Positions 6,471 to 12,773 are shown, counted from the stretch's first letter. The stretch: DNA of 16,886 nucleotides from Candidatus Babeliales bacterium (GCA_025451595.1 JANWKD010000095.1:1-16886), one strand, 5' to 3'. Numbers and translations are program-made. Notes: a model not told the origin generated them from the letters alone.

Positions 6471-7385
6471 TTATTTTCTCATTTGTTGAATGCGATATAA
6501 TACGCGTGCTACCGCTGCATCGCGCAAATAGGCATGTTGGCCATTTTGATCACTGTTCGTATAAAACCTTCGTAATTCAGGCAATGATTCTGAAGATATT
6601 GCATGCGTCAATTGGTACGAACTTCCTTGTAATGATTCAGCCAAGGATAAACTTTGGTTATTCCGTTGACCATCGGGTGTAATAAATAACACTTTTTGTA
6701 CGGTTTCTTTATGATTTTCTTGTGCCCATTTTTTTAAGTCTTTTACCGTGGTGTAATCAACGTGCGCGTTGTCTAGTATTCGGTTGAAGCTTGTATTATT
6801 GATTAAGAACCGCACTAGCTCTTCTTGATTTTGAGGAGTACTGTGCTGCGCTGACAATACTTGTTCTTGTACCGCTTCTAATGCTTGGTGGTATGTTTCA
6901 GGCGCAGTTTGTTTTACCTGTTCATCATGTAAGCTATTATTACCACGCACTAAAAGTACACGAGGGGCTACTTTTTGGTGTGCTAGCACCGCCAAGGTCT
7001 TCAGGCATTTTATTGAGGATGGCAAAACACCTTGTAATACCATAATAACATCCACAGAGCCATTAAAGTCAGTTGTTTTTTCAGACAGTTGTTTAAATAG
7101 TTTTTCTCCCGTTTGTTGTTCCTCGCTGGATACGTTGCAATGCTCATAGTCCCAATTTCTGCGAAACCAATGGGCTTGGGTGAGTTTAACGGCTTCATCT
7201 AAAGAAACAGGTTGCATTGAAGGGTCAATTAATTTTCCGGCTATAAGCAGTTCTCTGACTGGTTGCGTGACCGTGTTGTCTGGATTGACAAAACGACTGA
7301 CAATATCCTGCTGAAGCTCGGGACTCATAGCCAGCAACGAACAGGAAACAACAGAAGAAAGAATTGATTTGAAGTATACGTTCAT
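6471..7385 (-). CDS. Secreted DUF218/ElyC-SanA-like protein (second paralogue)
   Basis: A 304-residue protein. AAAGGAG (7391-7397, minus strand) lies five bases from the ATG. Residues 1-19 form a signal peptide ending CSLLA, followed by M-S-P. The core repeats the layout of the 313-1305 product: strand VDVIMVLQG (111-119), helix SIKCLKTLAVL (124-134), strand RVLLVRG (142-148), TTVKDLKKW (212-220), strand KVLFITPDGQ (231-240) with a polar loop RNNQSLSLAESL, and a closing helix AAVARVLYRIQ (290-300). This fits the DUF218-like pattern of alternating strands and helices with a conserved T before the last-but-one strand. Pairwise identity to the first paralogue is low, so common descent is inferred from order and spacing. 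Its GC content looks slightly higher than its neighbours. Substrate and activity are unknown. Confidence 0.75.
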   Translation of the reverse strand: MNVYFKSILSSVVSCSLLAMSPELQQDIVSRFVNPDNTVTQPVRELLIAGKLIDPSMQPVSLDEAVKLTQAHWFRRNWDYEHCNVSSEEQQTGEKLFKQLSEKTTDFNGSVDVIMVLQGVLPSSIKCLKTLAVLAHQKVAPRVLLVRGNNSLHDEQVKQTAPETYHQALEAVQEQVLSAQHSTPQNQEELVRFLINNTSFNRILDNAHVDYTTVKDLKKWAQENHKETVQKVLFITPDGQRNNQSLSLAESLQGSSYQLTHAISSESLPELRRFYTNSDQNGQHAYLRDAAVARVLYRIQQMRK

Positions 7386-7420
7386 GAAAACTCCTTTTTA
7401 GTATAAATGACGTTTGATTA

Positions 7421-7449
7421 ATTATAGTTCATGAAATGAGAGGTGTAAA
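7421..7449 (-). promoter_or_regulatory. Sigma-70 promoter of the 7385 gene
   Basis: On the minus strand: -35 TTTACA (7444-7449), a 17-nt spacer and -10 TATAAT (7421-7426). Confidence 0.65.
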
Positions 7450-7479
7450 CCTACAAGGCGAGGCGATTTTTTAAATAGA

Positions 7480-8613
7480 TTATTTATTTGCTCTTTTGAG
7501 TGAGCTCGTCGGTTTTTTCTTTTTTTGCGTAGCTTTAGTCAATAATGCGCTTTTTTCTAACTCGGCTTCAATTTCTTCAACCGTGGGTAAGCTGCTTTTG
7601 AGTTCTTTTGGTAGTTTTTTCATTATGGCAGTTTCATATTCTGCAACGCCTATTGGAGATTCGATATTTCGTAACGCATATTCTGCCGTGAAATCTTTTT
7701 TTGTTTTGCACAAAAGCAATCCAATGGTTGGTTTATCAGTGGCATCTTTTACCAGATCATCGCATGCTGAAAGATAGAAATTAAGTTGACCAACATCTCT
7801 GGGGTCAAAATCTCTCGCTTTTAATTCTACAACTACATAACATTTTAACTTTGTATGATAAAAAAGAAGATCAATATAATAGTCATCGCCATCTACTTCT
7901 AAATGATATTGTCTACCAACAAGCGCAAAGCCTTTACCCATTTCAAGTAAAAGTTTCTGTACATGATCGATAAGTCCTTGTTCAAGATCATGTTCACGAT
8001 GCTCTTCATGTAATGTTAAGAAATCAAAGATATAAGGGTCTTTGAATGATTGTTGTGCCATATCAGATTGCGGTGCTGGCAACGTCTTCTTGAAATTAGT
8101 TATAGCCTTGCCTTCTCTTTTATATAGGTCAGATTTAATCCATGTTTCGAGCATACTTCGGCTCCAACCGTTCTCAAGCGATTTTTGAGCATACCAAAGA
8201 CGTTCTTCGCTACTTTTAACTTTTTCGAGAATGACAGCATTATTTCCCCAAGGAATGCCAAATACCGGCAGATCGGTAATTTGTGCCACAGCTGTGGCAC
8301 TATTTTCATACGCGAGAAAAAATGACTGCATCCGAAAGATATTTCGTTGAGAAAATCCTGATATGCCAGGGAATTCATTCTGTAGATCATCAGCAAGCTT
8401 TTCTACCGCTTTTGATCCCCATCCGTTTATCTTTTGTTGAGCAGTAATTATTTGGCCTATATACCAATATAAGGTAAGAAGCTCTTTGTTGGCAGCAAAG
8501 ATTGACTTGATTTGGGCTTCTTGAACATGTTTTTTTATGTCTGATAACACGTGGACATACTCTTTTGTTGAAACATCTTTGTTCTTTGATTTTACTGATC
8601 TATTTTTTACCAT
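7480..8613 (-). CDS. yhcG: YhcG-family PD-(D/E)XK nuclease (DUF1016)
   Basis: A 377-residue protein of the usual YhcG length (350-390). The N-terminal DUF1016 region is seen in LLTLYWYIGQII, GWGSKAVEKLADDLQNEFPG and GFSQRNIFRMQSFF. The C-terminal nuclease domain has the acidic residue in YYIDLLFYH (D248), the ELK of YVVVELKA (E263, K265) and GQLNFYL (Q276), the expected order for PD-(D/E)XK enzymes, followed by a conserved IGLLLCK segment. The first in-frame ATG (8611-8613) is chosen over an upstream TTG at 8625; neither has a good ribosome binding site. A Lys-rich tail ends the chain. YhcG proteins are found in variable defence and mobile islands and are thought to act on DNA; the substrate is not known from this sequence. 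It lies beside a toxin-antitoxin pair, and a deleted relic of the same gene is at 9583-9699. The loop ENSATAVAQITDL is encoded by a perfect palindrome. Confidence 0.9.
   Translation of the reverse strand: MVKNRSVKSKNKDVSTKEYVHVLSDIKKHVQEAQIKSIFAANKELLTLYWYIGQIITAQQKINGWGSKAVEKLADDLQNEFPGISGFSQRNIFRMQSFFLAYENSATAVAQITDLPVFGIPWGNNAVILEKVKSSEERLWYAQKSLENGWSRSMLETWIKSDLYKREGKAITNFKKTLPAPQSDMAQQSFKDPYIFDFLTLHEEHREHDLEQGLIDHVQKLLLEMGKGFALVGRQYHLEVDGDDYYIDLLFYHTKLKCYVVVELKARDFDPRDVGQLNFYLSACDDLVKDATDKPTIGLLLCKTKKDFTAEYALRNIESPIGVAEYETAIMKKLPKELKSSLPTVEEIEAELEKSALLTKATQKKKKPTSSLKRANK
8283..8300. repeat. Perfect 18-bp palindrome inside yhcG
   Basis: GTGCCACAG (8283-8291) followed directly by its reverse complement CTGTGGCAC. 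The same palindrome survives in the yhcG relic at 9672-9689. Confidence 0.7.
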
Positions 8614-8659
8614 GGCATTTCGCAATTGAAAAACTTACGATATGATTTTTCTGTATTTC

Positions 8660-8688
8660 ATAATAACAAACAGAGAGTATAAAACCAA
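8660..8688 (-). promoter_or_regulatory. Possible promoter of yhcG
   Basis: On the minus strand: TTGGTT (8683-8688), a 17-nt spacer and TATTAT (8660-8665), about 47 nt ahead of the chosen start. Moderate match only. The -35 box touches the end of the higA relic. Confidence 0.35.
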
Positions 8689-8743
8689 GAAATCCTACTC
8701 ATTCTGCACTATACTTCTTGAAATCATTGATAAAGGAATTTAT
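8687..8743 (+). pseudogene. 57-nt relic of the higA 3' region
   Basis: Two blocks match the intact antitoxin gene exactly: 8687-8708 equals 9490-9511 (22 nt), and 8714-8743 equals 9518-9547 (30 nt). Between them five bases replace six. It corresponds to the end of the helix-turn-helix and following helix (around residues 77-95). The rest of that copy is gone. Confidence 0.8.
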
Positions 8744-8761
8744 TAGTTGAGCCAAAAATAG

Positions 8762-8837
8762 TATAATATATCTTTTTCTGAAGATCCTAATATTGGGTGC
8801 CAATCGCAAGATTGGATTGACGCCGCGAATTTCAATC
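8762..8837 (+). other. Structured intergenic segment upstream of higBA
   Basis: A TATAAT box at 8762-8767 has only a weak -35. Downstream, CCAATC (8800-8805) pairs with GATTGG (8810-8815) around a GCAA tetraloop, and GATTGA (8815-8820) can pair with TCAATC (8832-8837). The two stems share base 8815. No coding frame fits. It may be a small RNA, a leader structure or an old toxin remnant; I cannot tell which. Confidence 0.3.
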
Positions 8838-8880
8838 GGTGTGCGGGGTTATATTTCATATTTTTGCGTGAGCACAAATA

Positions 8881-8909
8881 TTGCTTTCTATGCTACAATG
8901 TAGTATAGT
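8881..8909 (+). promoter_or_regulatory. higBA promoter with palindromic operator candidate
   Basis: Two overlapping options: an extended -10, TGCTACAAT (8891-8899), or TTGCTT (8881-8886) with a 17-nt spacer and TATAGT (8904-8909). The second would start transcription at or next to the ATG (8916), giving a leaderless mRNA, which fits the absence of a ribosome binding site. CTACA-A-TGTAG (8893-8903) is an inverted repeat over the -10, a usual place for antitoxin autorepression. Confidence 0.55.
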
Positions 8910-8915
8910 ATTAGT

Positions 8916-9260
8916 ATGATTAAAAAAGTTATAGAAACTAACGTTTTTGCTAAAGAAATTGAAACTTTAATCAAGAAAAGACGTCTTAATTTAGAAGATT
9001 ACGATGAATTTAAGAGATTAATCGCTTTGCAGCCTGATTTGGGAGATATAATTGTTGGTACAGGCGGTGTTCGAAAGGCGCGATTAAAGTCTACATCAAA
9101 AGGGAAAAGTGGTGGCTTTCGAGTTTGTTATTATTTTCTAATGCGTATGGACTCTATTTATCTTATCTGGATTTATGCAAAAAATCAGCAGGAGAATTTA
9201 ACCCAGGAGGAGAAGGGCGAACTTAAAAAATTAGTAACTATGTTGAAAGGCGATACATAA
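8916..9260 (+). CDS. higB: RelE/HigB-family mRNA interferase toxin
   Basis: A 114-residue protein matching the RelE/HigB fold: an N-terminal helix pair (FAKEIETLIKKRRL, DYDEFKRLIALQP), then GDIIVGTGGVRKARL (48-62), SKGKSGGFRVCYYF (67-80), the strand SIYLIWIYAKN (85-95) and a closing helix after LTQEEK. The GTGG-RKAR and GKSGG-RVxYY motifs are typical of toxins that cleave mRNA on the ribosome, with the basic residues R59, K60, R62 and R75 as likely active-site positions. Toxin before antitoxin is the HigBA order. The antitoxin follows two bases after the stop. There is no ribosome binding site before the ATG, and the best promoter predicts a very short or absent leader. The relics around it show that this module was once present in more than one copy. 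Confidence 0.88.
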   Translation: MIKKVIETNVFAKEIETLIKKRRLNLEDYDEFKRLIALQPDLGDIIVGTGGVRKARLKSTSKGKSGGFRVCYYFLMRMDSIYLIWIYAKNQQENLTQEEKGELKKLVTMLKGDT

Positions 9261-9262
9261 TT

Positions 9263-9574
9263 ATGAGTAAATTATTTAAAAAATTAAAAGAGGGGCTCGA
9301 GCAAGCCGTTGCTCACAAGCAAGGCAAGATAAGCCTGAAAACAGAAGATATTGTAATTCCTGAGCCACCTGTGCCTTATAATGCAGAGGAAATCAAAAAA
9401 ATAAGAGAACGCCACTGTTATTCTCAAGGCGTGTTTGCACGCGTTCTTAATGTGAGTGTCAAAACAGTTCAATCGTGGGAATCTGGACAAAGAAATCCTA
9501 CTCATTCTGCATTGCGTCTTCTTGAAATCATTGATAAAGGAATTTATCATCCCGAAATATATAAAAGCAAATAG
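9263..9574 (+). CDS. higA: HigA/Xre-family antitoxin with helix-turn-helix
   Basis: A 103-residue protein. The first 35 residues (LFKKLKEGLEQAVAHKQGKI) are amphipathic and resemble the N-terminus of NadS/HigA-type regulators. Residues 41-91 form an Xre helix-turn-helix: EEIKKIRERHCYSQGVFARV, LNVSVKTVQSWESGQRNPTH and ALRLLEIIDKG, with recognition helix SVKTVQSWESG. It should neutralise the toxin encoded just upstream and repress their shared promoter, probably at the inverted repeat 8893-8903. It starts two bases after the toxin stop, so translation is likely coupled. Part of its 3' region is duplicated as a relic at 8687-8743. HigA and the NadS family are close; the name rests on gene order. 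Confidence 0.85.
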   Translation: MSKLFKKLKEGLEQAVAHKQGKISLKTEDIVIPEPPVPYNAEEIKKIRERHCYSQGVFARVLNVSVKTVQSWESGQRNPTHSALRLLEIIDKGIYHPEIYKSK

Positions 9575-9582
9575 CTATTTTG

Positions 9583-9699
9583 TTTTTTTCTTTTTTGCGT
9601 AGGCTTTAGTCAATAGTGCACTTTTTTCTAACTCGACTTCAATCTTTTCAATCGTGGTAAATCGGCAATTTGTGCCACAGCTGTGGCACTATTTTCATA
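9583..9699 (-). pseudogene. Internally deleted relic of yhcG
   Basis: 9583-9660 matches 7513-7590 (the C-terminal coding end of yhcG) with scattered substitutions and small indels, and 9661-9699 matches 8272-8310 with one mismatch. The roughly 680 bases between are missing, and no stop-free frame remains. It converges on higA, lying nine bases past its stop. The 18-bp palindrome of yhcG is retained at 9672-9689, close to the deletion joint. Confidence 0.85.
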
Positions 9700-9719
9700 A
9701 ACTACAAAATGGCGGCACC

Positions 9720-10550
9720 TTAATAATGAGATCGGCCAATAAGGTAGAAATCCATACTTTTTTTAAAAACAGAAAAAAGCCTTGCAGGCCAACTGCTTCG
9801 TTTAGGTGCATCAATAGATAAGCTTCTATGTTCATTTACTGCTCGCTTGGAGCGCAGAACGTTATTGAAATCATCGAGCTTTAATCGTATACCAGGTGAA
9901 TGTTGAATGTGCCAAAAGAATTTTCCCATTATCTCAAATTCATGAAAATCTTGATAGTAATAAGATCTCATCGTGGCCGCGAAGTCTTTTAACGCCTCAT
10001 TTTGATCACGAAATTTTTGTATATCTTCTCTGGTAGGCTCATATTGCAGCATATATTCTAGCAACCAGGTAGAATATCCAAATTTTTTGCTCATGTATTT
10101 CGTTAATGTTTTATTAATTAATAAATTGCCATCCTTTATACCTTGGGCTGCTTGGAAAATATTTTTAGAGTCGAATAGTTTAATTAACGGTAATGATCCT
10201 AATGTTTTATCTTTTGTATATCCGTTGAATTCTTTACAACTGCATGCGAATGCGTTGAATGATTTTAAATCCCCGGCTCTTGCAACCGATTTTACTACCA
10301 TTAATTTAAGCTCGGTCGGCAAGTCTTGTAATGACAAAGTATTCATTCCAGGATTATCATTCATGCCAAATAAATCACGCACACAGCTTAAAGGCTGTGA
10401 TATTAACCCAATCTTTGGATTGGGACTCAGTATCGGGGACCCCGGAAAACGACCTACCATCTCCGTATTGCAAGCCAGAGTTTTATGGGGATAAAATAAA
10501 TAACTATTGATTAAGGAAAACAAAAAAATAAATCTCATGAAAATTTTCAT
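9720..10550 (-). CDS. Secreted F-box-like protein
   Basis: A 276-residue protein. An upstream in-frame start (10658) would place 36 polar residues ahead of the signal peptide; ATG 10550-10548 is preferred because AAGGA lies seven bases upstream and MRFIFLFSLINSYLFYPHKTLA then forms a normal signal peptide. Residues 71-113 resemble an F-box: LSLQDLPTELKLMVVKSV, then a short link, then FNAFACSCKEFNG, matching the LPxEL...C..F pattern with L77, P78, E80 and L81. The remaining 160 residues are helical with no known motif (KYMSKKFGYSTWLLEYMLQ and beyond). In eukaryotes F-boxes recruit targets to SCF ubiquitin ligases via Skp1; bacterial ones are found in effectors of amoeba-associated species. Export plus F-box suggests a host-directed protein, but this is inference and the motif is a single short match. 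Confidence 0.7.
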   Translation of the reverse strand: MKIFMRFIFLFSLINSYLFYPHKTLACNTEMVGRFPGSPILSPNPKIGLISQPLSCVRDLFGMNDNPGMNTLSLQDLPTELKLMVVKSVARAGDLKSFNAFACSCKEFNGYTKDKTLGSLPLIKLFDSKNIFQAAQGIKDGNLLINKTLTKYMSKKFGYSTWLLEYMLQYEPTREDIQKFRDQNEALKDFAATMRSYYYQDFHEFEIMGKFFWHIQHSPGIRLKLDDFNNVLRSKRAVNEHRSLSIDAPKRSSWPARLFSVFKKSMDFYLIGRSHY

Positions 10551-10557
10551 GCTGCAA

Positions 10558-10562
10558 TCCTT
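10558..10562 (-). promoter_or_regulatory. Ribosome binding site deciding the F-box gene start
   Basis: AAGGA on the minus strand, seven bases before ATG 10550-10548. The alternative start at 10658 has no comparable site. Confidence 0.7.
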
Positions 10563-10591
10563 ATCCATAAGTGTCATTTGATTCATTTGTC

Positions 10592-10641
10592 TTGACGAAT
10601 TATCAATAATCACAGTATATTCACGATAAAAGTTATGTGAA
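10592..10641. promoter_or_regulatory. Overlapping divergent promoters
   Basis: Plus strand: TTGACG (10592-10597), an 18-nt spacer, TATATT (10616-10621), toward the gene at 10680. Minus strand: TTCACA (10636-10641), a 16-nt spacer, TATACT (10614-10619), toward the F-box gene. The two -10 boxes share four base pairs, so polymerase cannot occupy both at once. Confidence 0.65.
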
Positions 10642-10679
10642 GTTAAATAAAATAACAAATTAATTAAGGAGAGTGCGGT

Positions 10680-11186
10680 ATGATAGCATTATTGGCTATA
10701 GTAATGATGAGTTCTGTCATAACTCAATGCATGGATGTGACAAAGTATTTTAGTTCGATAAACTCTAAAAATGAACTTTGTTCTGCCATCAGATCAAATA
10801 GTTTCAATGCTATTTATCATTTTTTAGATAAAAACAAAACAATACCATTTGCGTACGATAAAGATGAGATACATAAGTTAACATTGTTCAATATTCTGAA
10901 GCATGAAGAAAGTATGACCTCTATAAAAGAGCCGCTTATATGGGGTGTATTGGGCTTTTTCTCAATGTATGCTGCGCATACATTACTTGGTAGTTTGTAT
11001 TACGAAGATAAACCTCATCTTACGAAAGAAGATTATATTGGTCTTGGTGGCATAGGAAACGTTGCTTTTCTCGCTGGATGGTATGGATGGGCGAGGGCAT
11101 TGATAAATTATGACAATAAAGAAGCGTATAAAAACGCGGTGGCCATTAGAAAGTTATTAACCGACCGAAAGATTATTGCTGATTAA
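10680..11186 (+). CDS. Small exported protein with two membrane segments
   Basis: A 168-residue protein with AAGGAG (10666-10671) eight bases before the ATG. Residues 1-17 (MIALLAIVMMSSVITQC) are a signal peptide, then M-D-V. The region NELCSAIRSNSFNAIYHFLDKNKT resembles one diverged ankyrin helix pair. Two hydrophobic stretches follow: PLIWGVLGFFSMYAAHTLLGSLYY (about 84-107) and YIGLGGIGNVAFLAGWYGWARAL (about 118-140). It is divergent from the F-box gene and shares its promoter region, and its last 30 bases overlap the end of the convergent metalloprotease gene. The family is not recognised. The three neighbouring exported proteins may form a functional cluster, but only position supports that. 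Confidence 0.7.
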   Translation: MIALLAIVMMSSVITQCMDVTKYFSSINSKNELCSAIRSNSFNAIYHFLDKNKTIPFAYDKDEIHKLTLFNILKHEESMTSIKEPLIWGVLGFFSMYAAHTLLGSLYYEDKPHLTKEDYIGLGGIGNVAFLAGWYGWARALINYDNKEAYKNAVAIRKLLTDRKIIAD

Positions 11187-12194
11187 AGGCCATCGTTTGG
11201 TTAATAAAGATTTTTTTAAAGCTTTTTTTGCTATTCGTTTCGATGATTCTCTTTGCGTCTTATAAAGGTTAGATTTTATTTGTTGGGTATACGTTTGCAA
11301 TCTTCGTAATCGATCTTGCGTAGAGGGGTGTGACTGAGAGGCTTTATTATTTGTCGGTCCATAATAATTAATCGCCCATTCAAGAAGCTTAATGGTTCCT
11401 CGTGGATATTTTAAGTATGCAGCTTTATCTGCCGCATATTCGTATTCCCACTGATTGTTAAAAGGAATAGTTTTGTTAAAATGCTCTAATTCATGAGCGA
11501 GAAGCGCTTTTTTTGCTTCAATGGTAGGTATTTTGGTAAAATCTTTAGGATAAATAAAAATATTATTATTAAGATTTTTTGCAATTGACTCTGTATTAAA
11601 AAGAACATTAATAGGCTGTTTTTTGTTTCTTAATATACCTTGTTGAGCGCGAACCATCCCTGTAATTTGTTGACGTAACGTATCCTGCTCCTGTTTAAAT
11701 AATAGAGCTTTAGATTCTTCAAGTTTGAATAATTTTATCAGTAAGTTAAACGGGCTTTCTTCAGAAAGGCCTAAAGAAACGTATTGAAGCATATTGTATG
11801 AATTGTAAAGATTCTTCATGGAGAGAGGAATTTCAATTGGTCGAATTCCTTTAGCATCTTTTGCATACAGATCTCCATTGAGTTCCTTGACTGCTTTATC
11901 TAACATTTGTGGCCCAAACGTTGTATCGGGACATGATGCAATTGAATGCATTAATGTTCGGTTATTTTCTGTATCGAAGGGATAATTAAGATCAAGTTTA
12001 TGGTTTTTAATACATGAAAAAAAGTCATTTTTTAAACCGCGTTTTGCAAGTTTGCTGGCAGCCCTATAGGCACCCTGAGTCTCTACATCAGGACTTGAAG
12101 CTGAAGATGATGATAGTCTGTCTAAATCCATAGTATAAGAAGTAAAGTGACAGGAAATAGTTATTCCAAGTAAGAATAAAATTGCTAAATTCAT
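11157..12194 (-). CDS. Secreted ankyrin-like / M48 metalloprotease fusion
   Basis: A 345-residue protein with ribosome binding site GGAGGTT and a signal peptide (MNLAILFLLGITISCHFTSYT) followed by M-D-L. Residues about 41-130 resemble ankyrin units (ASKLAKRGLKNDFFSCIKNH, LDLNYPFDTENNRTLMHSIA, GDLYAKDAKGIRPIEIPLS). Residues 225-300 carry the zinc protease core: ALLAHELEHFNK with H234, E235 and H238 (HExxH), EYAADKAAY with E252 as third ligand and D256, and SHPSTQDRLRRLQ (288-300), the SHPs-R box of M48/Ste24-HtpX peptidases. All M48 catalytic elements are present, so it should be active. M48 enzymes clip membrane or periplasmic proteins; here no transmembrane helices flank the core, so it is probably a soluble exported form. 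A basic, Ser-rich tail follows. Its end overlaps the convergent 10680 gene by 30 bases. Confidence 0.82.
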   Translation of the reverse strand: MNLAILFLLGITISCHFTSYTMDLDRLSSSSASSPDVETQGAYRAASKLAKRGLKNDFFSCIKNHKLDLNYPFDTENNRTLMHSIASCPDTTFGPQMLDKAVKELNGDLYAKDAKGIRPIEIPLSMKNLYNSYNMLQYVSLGLSEESPFNLLIKLFKLEESKALLFKQEQDTLRQQITGMVRAQQGILRNKKQPINVLFNTESIAKNLNNNIFIYPKDFTKIPTIEAKKALLAHELEHFNKTIPFNNQWEYEYAADKAAYLKYPRGTIKLLEWAINYYGPTNNKASQSHPSTQDRLRRLQTYTQQIKSNLYKTQRESSKRIAKKALKKSLLTKRWPLISNNLSVG

Positions 12195-12222
12195 TTAAAT
12201 TAACCTCCATATTGTTTTATTA

Positions 12223-12251
12223 ATTTTATTTCAGCTAAAAACAATTGTCAA
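12223..12251 (-). promoter_or_regulatory. Strong sigma-70 promoter of the metalloprotease gene
   Basis: On the minus strand: consensus -35 TTGACA (12246-12251), a 17-nt spacer and -10 TAAAAT (12223-12228). The -35 lies within CAATTGTCAATTG, two palindromic CAATTG units, which could also bind a regulator. Confidence 0.75.
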
Positions 12252-12435
12252 TTGGGATTTATTGCTTTAACGCAGACTTAAAGAGCGATGTATCGCGCCA
12301 GTTCTTCGAAGCTGTATCTAATCTATTTGTTCCTGATATACAAATCTCAGCTAATAGTTTATGATTGAAAGCATAAAATTATTGTAGCTCCATAAAAATT
12401 CTGGCTTTAAGTTATGTACGGAGTTCATTCTGTTG

Positions 12436-12512
12436 GCGCCCGTAGCTCAGGTGGATAGAGCGACAGATTCCTAATCTGTAGGCCACAGGTTCAAGTCCTG
12501 TCGGGCGCACCA
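12436..12512 (+). tRNA. tRNA-Arg, anticodon CCU
   Basis: A full cloverleaf can be drawn: acceptor GCGCCCG (12436-12442) with CGGGCGC (12502-12508), discriminator A12509 and an encoded CCA (12510-12512). The D arm is GCTC...GAGC. The anticodon stem ACAGA (12463-12467) pairs with TCTGT (12475-12479) around loop TTCCTAA, anticodon CCT at 12470-12472. The T arm is ACAGG TTCAAGT CCTGT. It reads AGG codons. No tRNA neighbours are seen. Confidence 0.95.
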
Positions 12513-12517
12513 GCCTA

Positions 12518-12616
12518 CGCCAGAGGCTTTCTCCTTCGCTAAAGCTTCGTAGAATATAACGGCTTGTATTTCGAAGCTACAACGTAGCGAAGTAATACTG
12601 GCGGCGCCATTTTTTT
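12518..12616 (+). repeat. Nested inverted repeat with T run behind the tRNA
   Basis: Three nested arm pairs: CGCCAG (12518-12523) with CTGGCG (12598-12603), CTTCGCTA (12534-12541) with TAGCGAAG (12585-12592), and AGCTTCG (12543-12549) with CGAAGCT (12572-12578). It is followed by GCGCCA and seven T (12610-12616), so it can act as a tRNA terminator. The island is GC-richer than the surroundings. In addition, TGGCGCC at the tRNA 5' edge (12434-12440) is the reverse complement of GGCGCCA (12603-12609). Confidence 0.6.
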
Positions 12617-12773
12617 AACGGATTGATTTAAATAGAAAAGATGAAGTAGGCTGCCTGTGGGTCATAGTTTTAACGAAGGCTTATCCGCCGAAAGTTTATA
12701 GCTTTTTTTTCAAATCCTATTAAAGTATACTTCGATAAGTGGTTTTAATTTTTAAACAAAATAAAGGGATATC
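12617..12773 (+). other. Intergenic stretch before the small repeat-bearing gene
   Basis: No coding frame is seen. It holds AACGAAGGCTTATCCGCC (12672-12689), whose motifs resemble the CTTCG/GAAG units of the repeat behind the tRNA, then an eight-T run near 12703-12710 and a -10-like TATACT (12726-12731) without a good -35. A weak promoter for the 12774 gene is possible. Confidence 0.3.

Noticed and set aside
6419..6682. Plus-strand frame starting in the terminator region
   Set aside because: It begins within the terminator stem and runs antisense to the conserved end of the 6471-7385 protein.
7496..7777. Plus-strand frame antisense to yhcG
   Set aside because: It is the shadow of a well-supported nuclease C-terminus; its hydrophobic look comes from the Lys-rich tail read in reverse.
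8800..8837. CRISPR-like or riboswitch reading of the paired GATTG/CAATC units
   Set aside because: Only two short stems are present, with no regular spacers and no match to a riboswitch core that I know.
10470..10480. Lipoprotein cleavage site (KTLAC) in the F-box-like protein
   Set aside because: The residue at -3 is Thr rather than Leu/Val/Ile and the distance from the hydrophobic core is long; an ordinary signal peptide fits better.
10551..10658. Longer N-terminus for the F-box-like protein (start at 10658)
   Set aside because: The added 36 residues are polar and would bury the signal peptide; the promoter boxes lie inside this stretch, and AAGGA supports the start at 10550.
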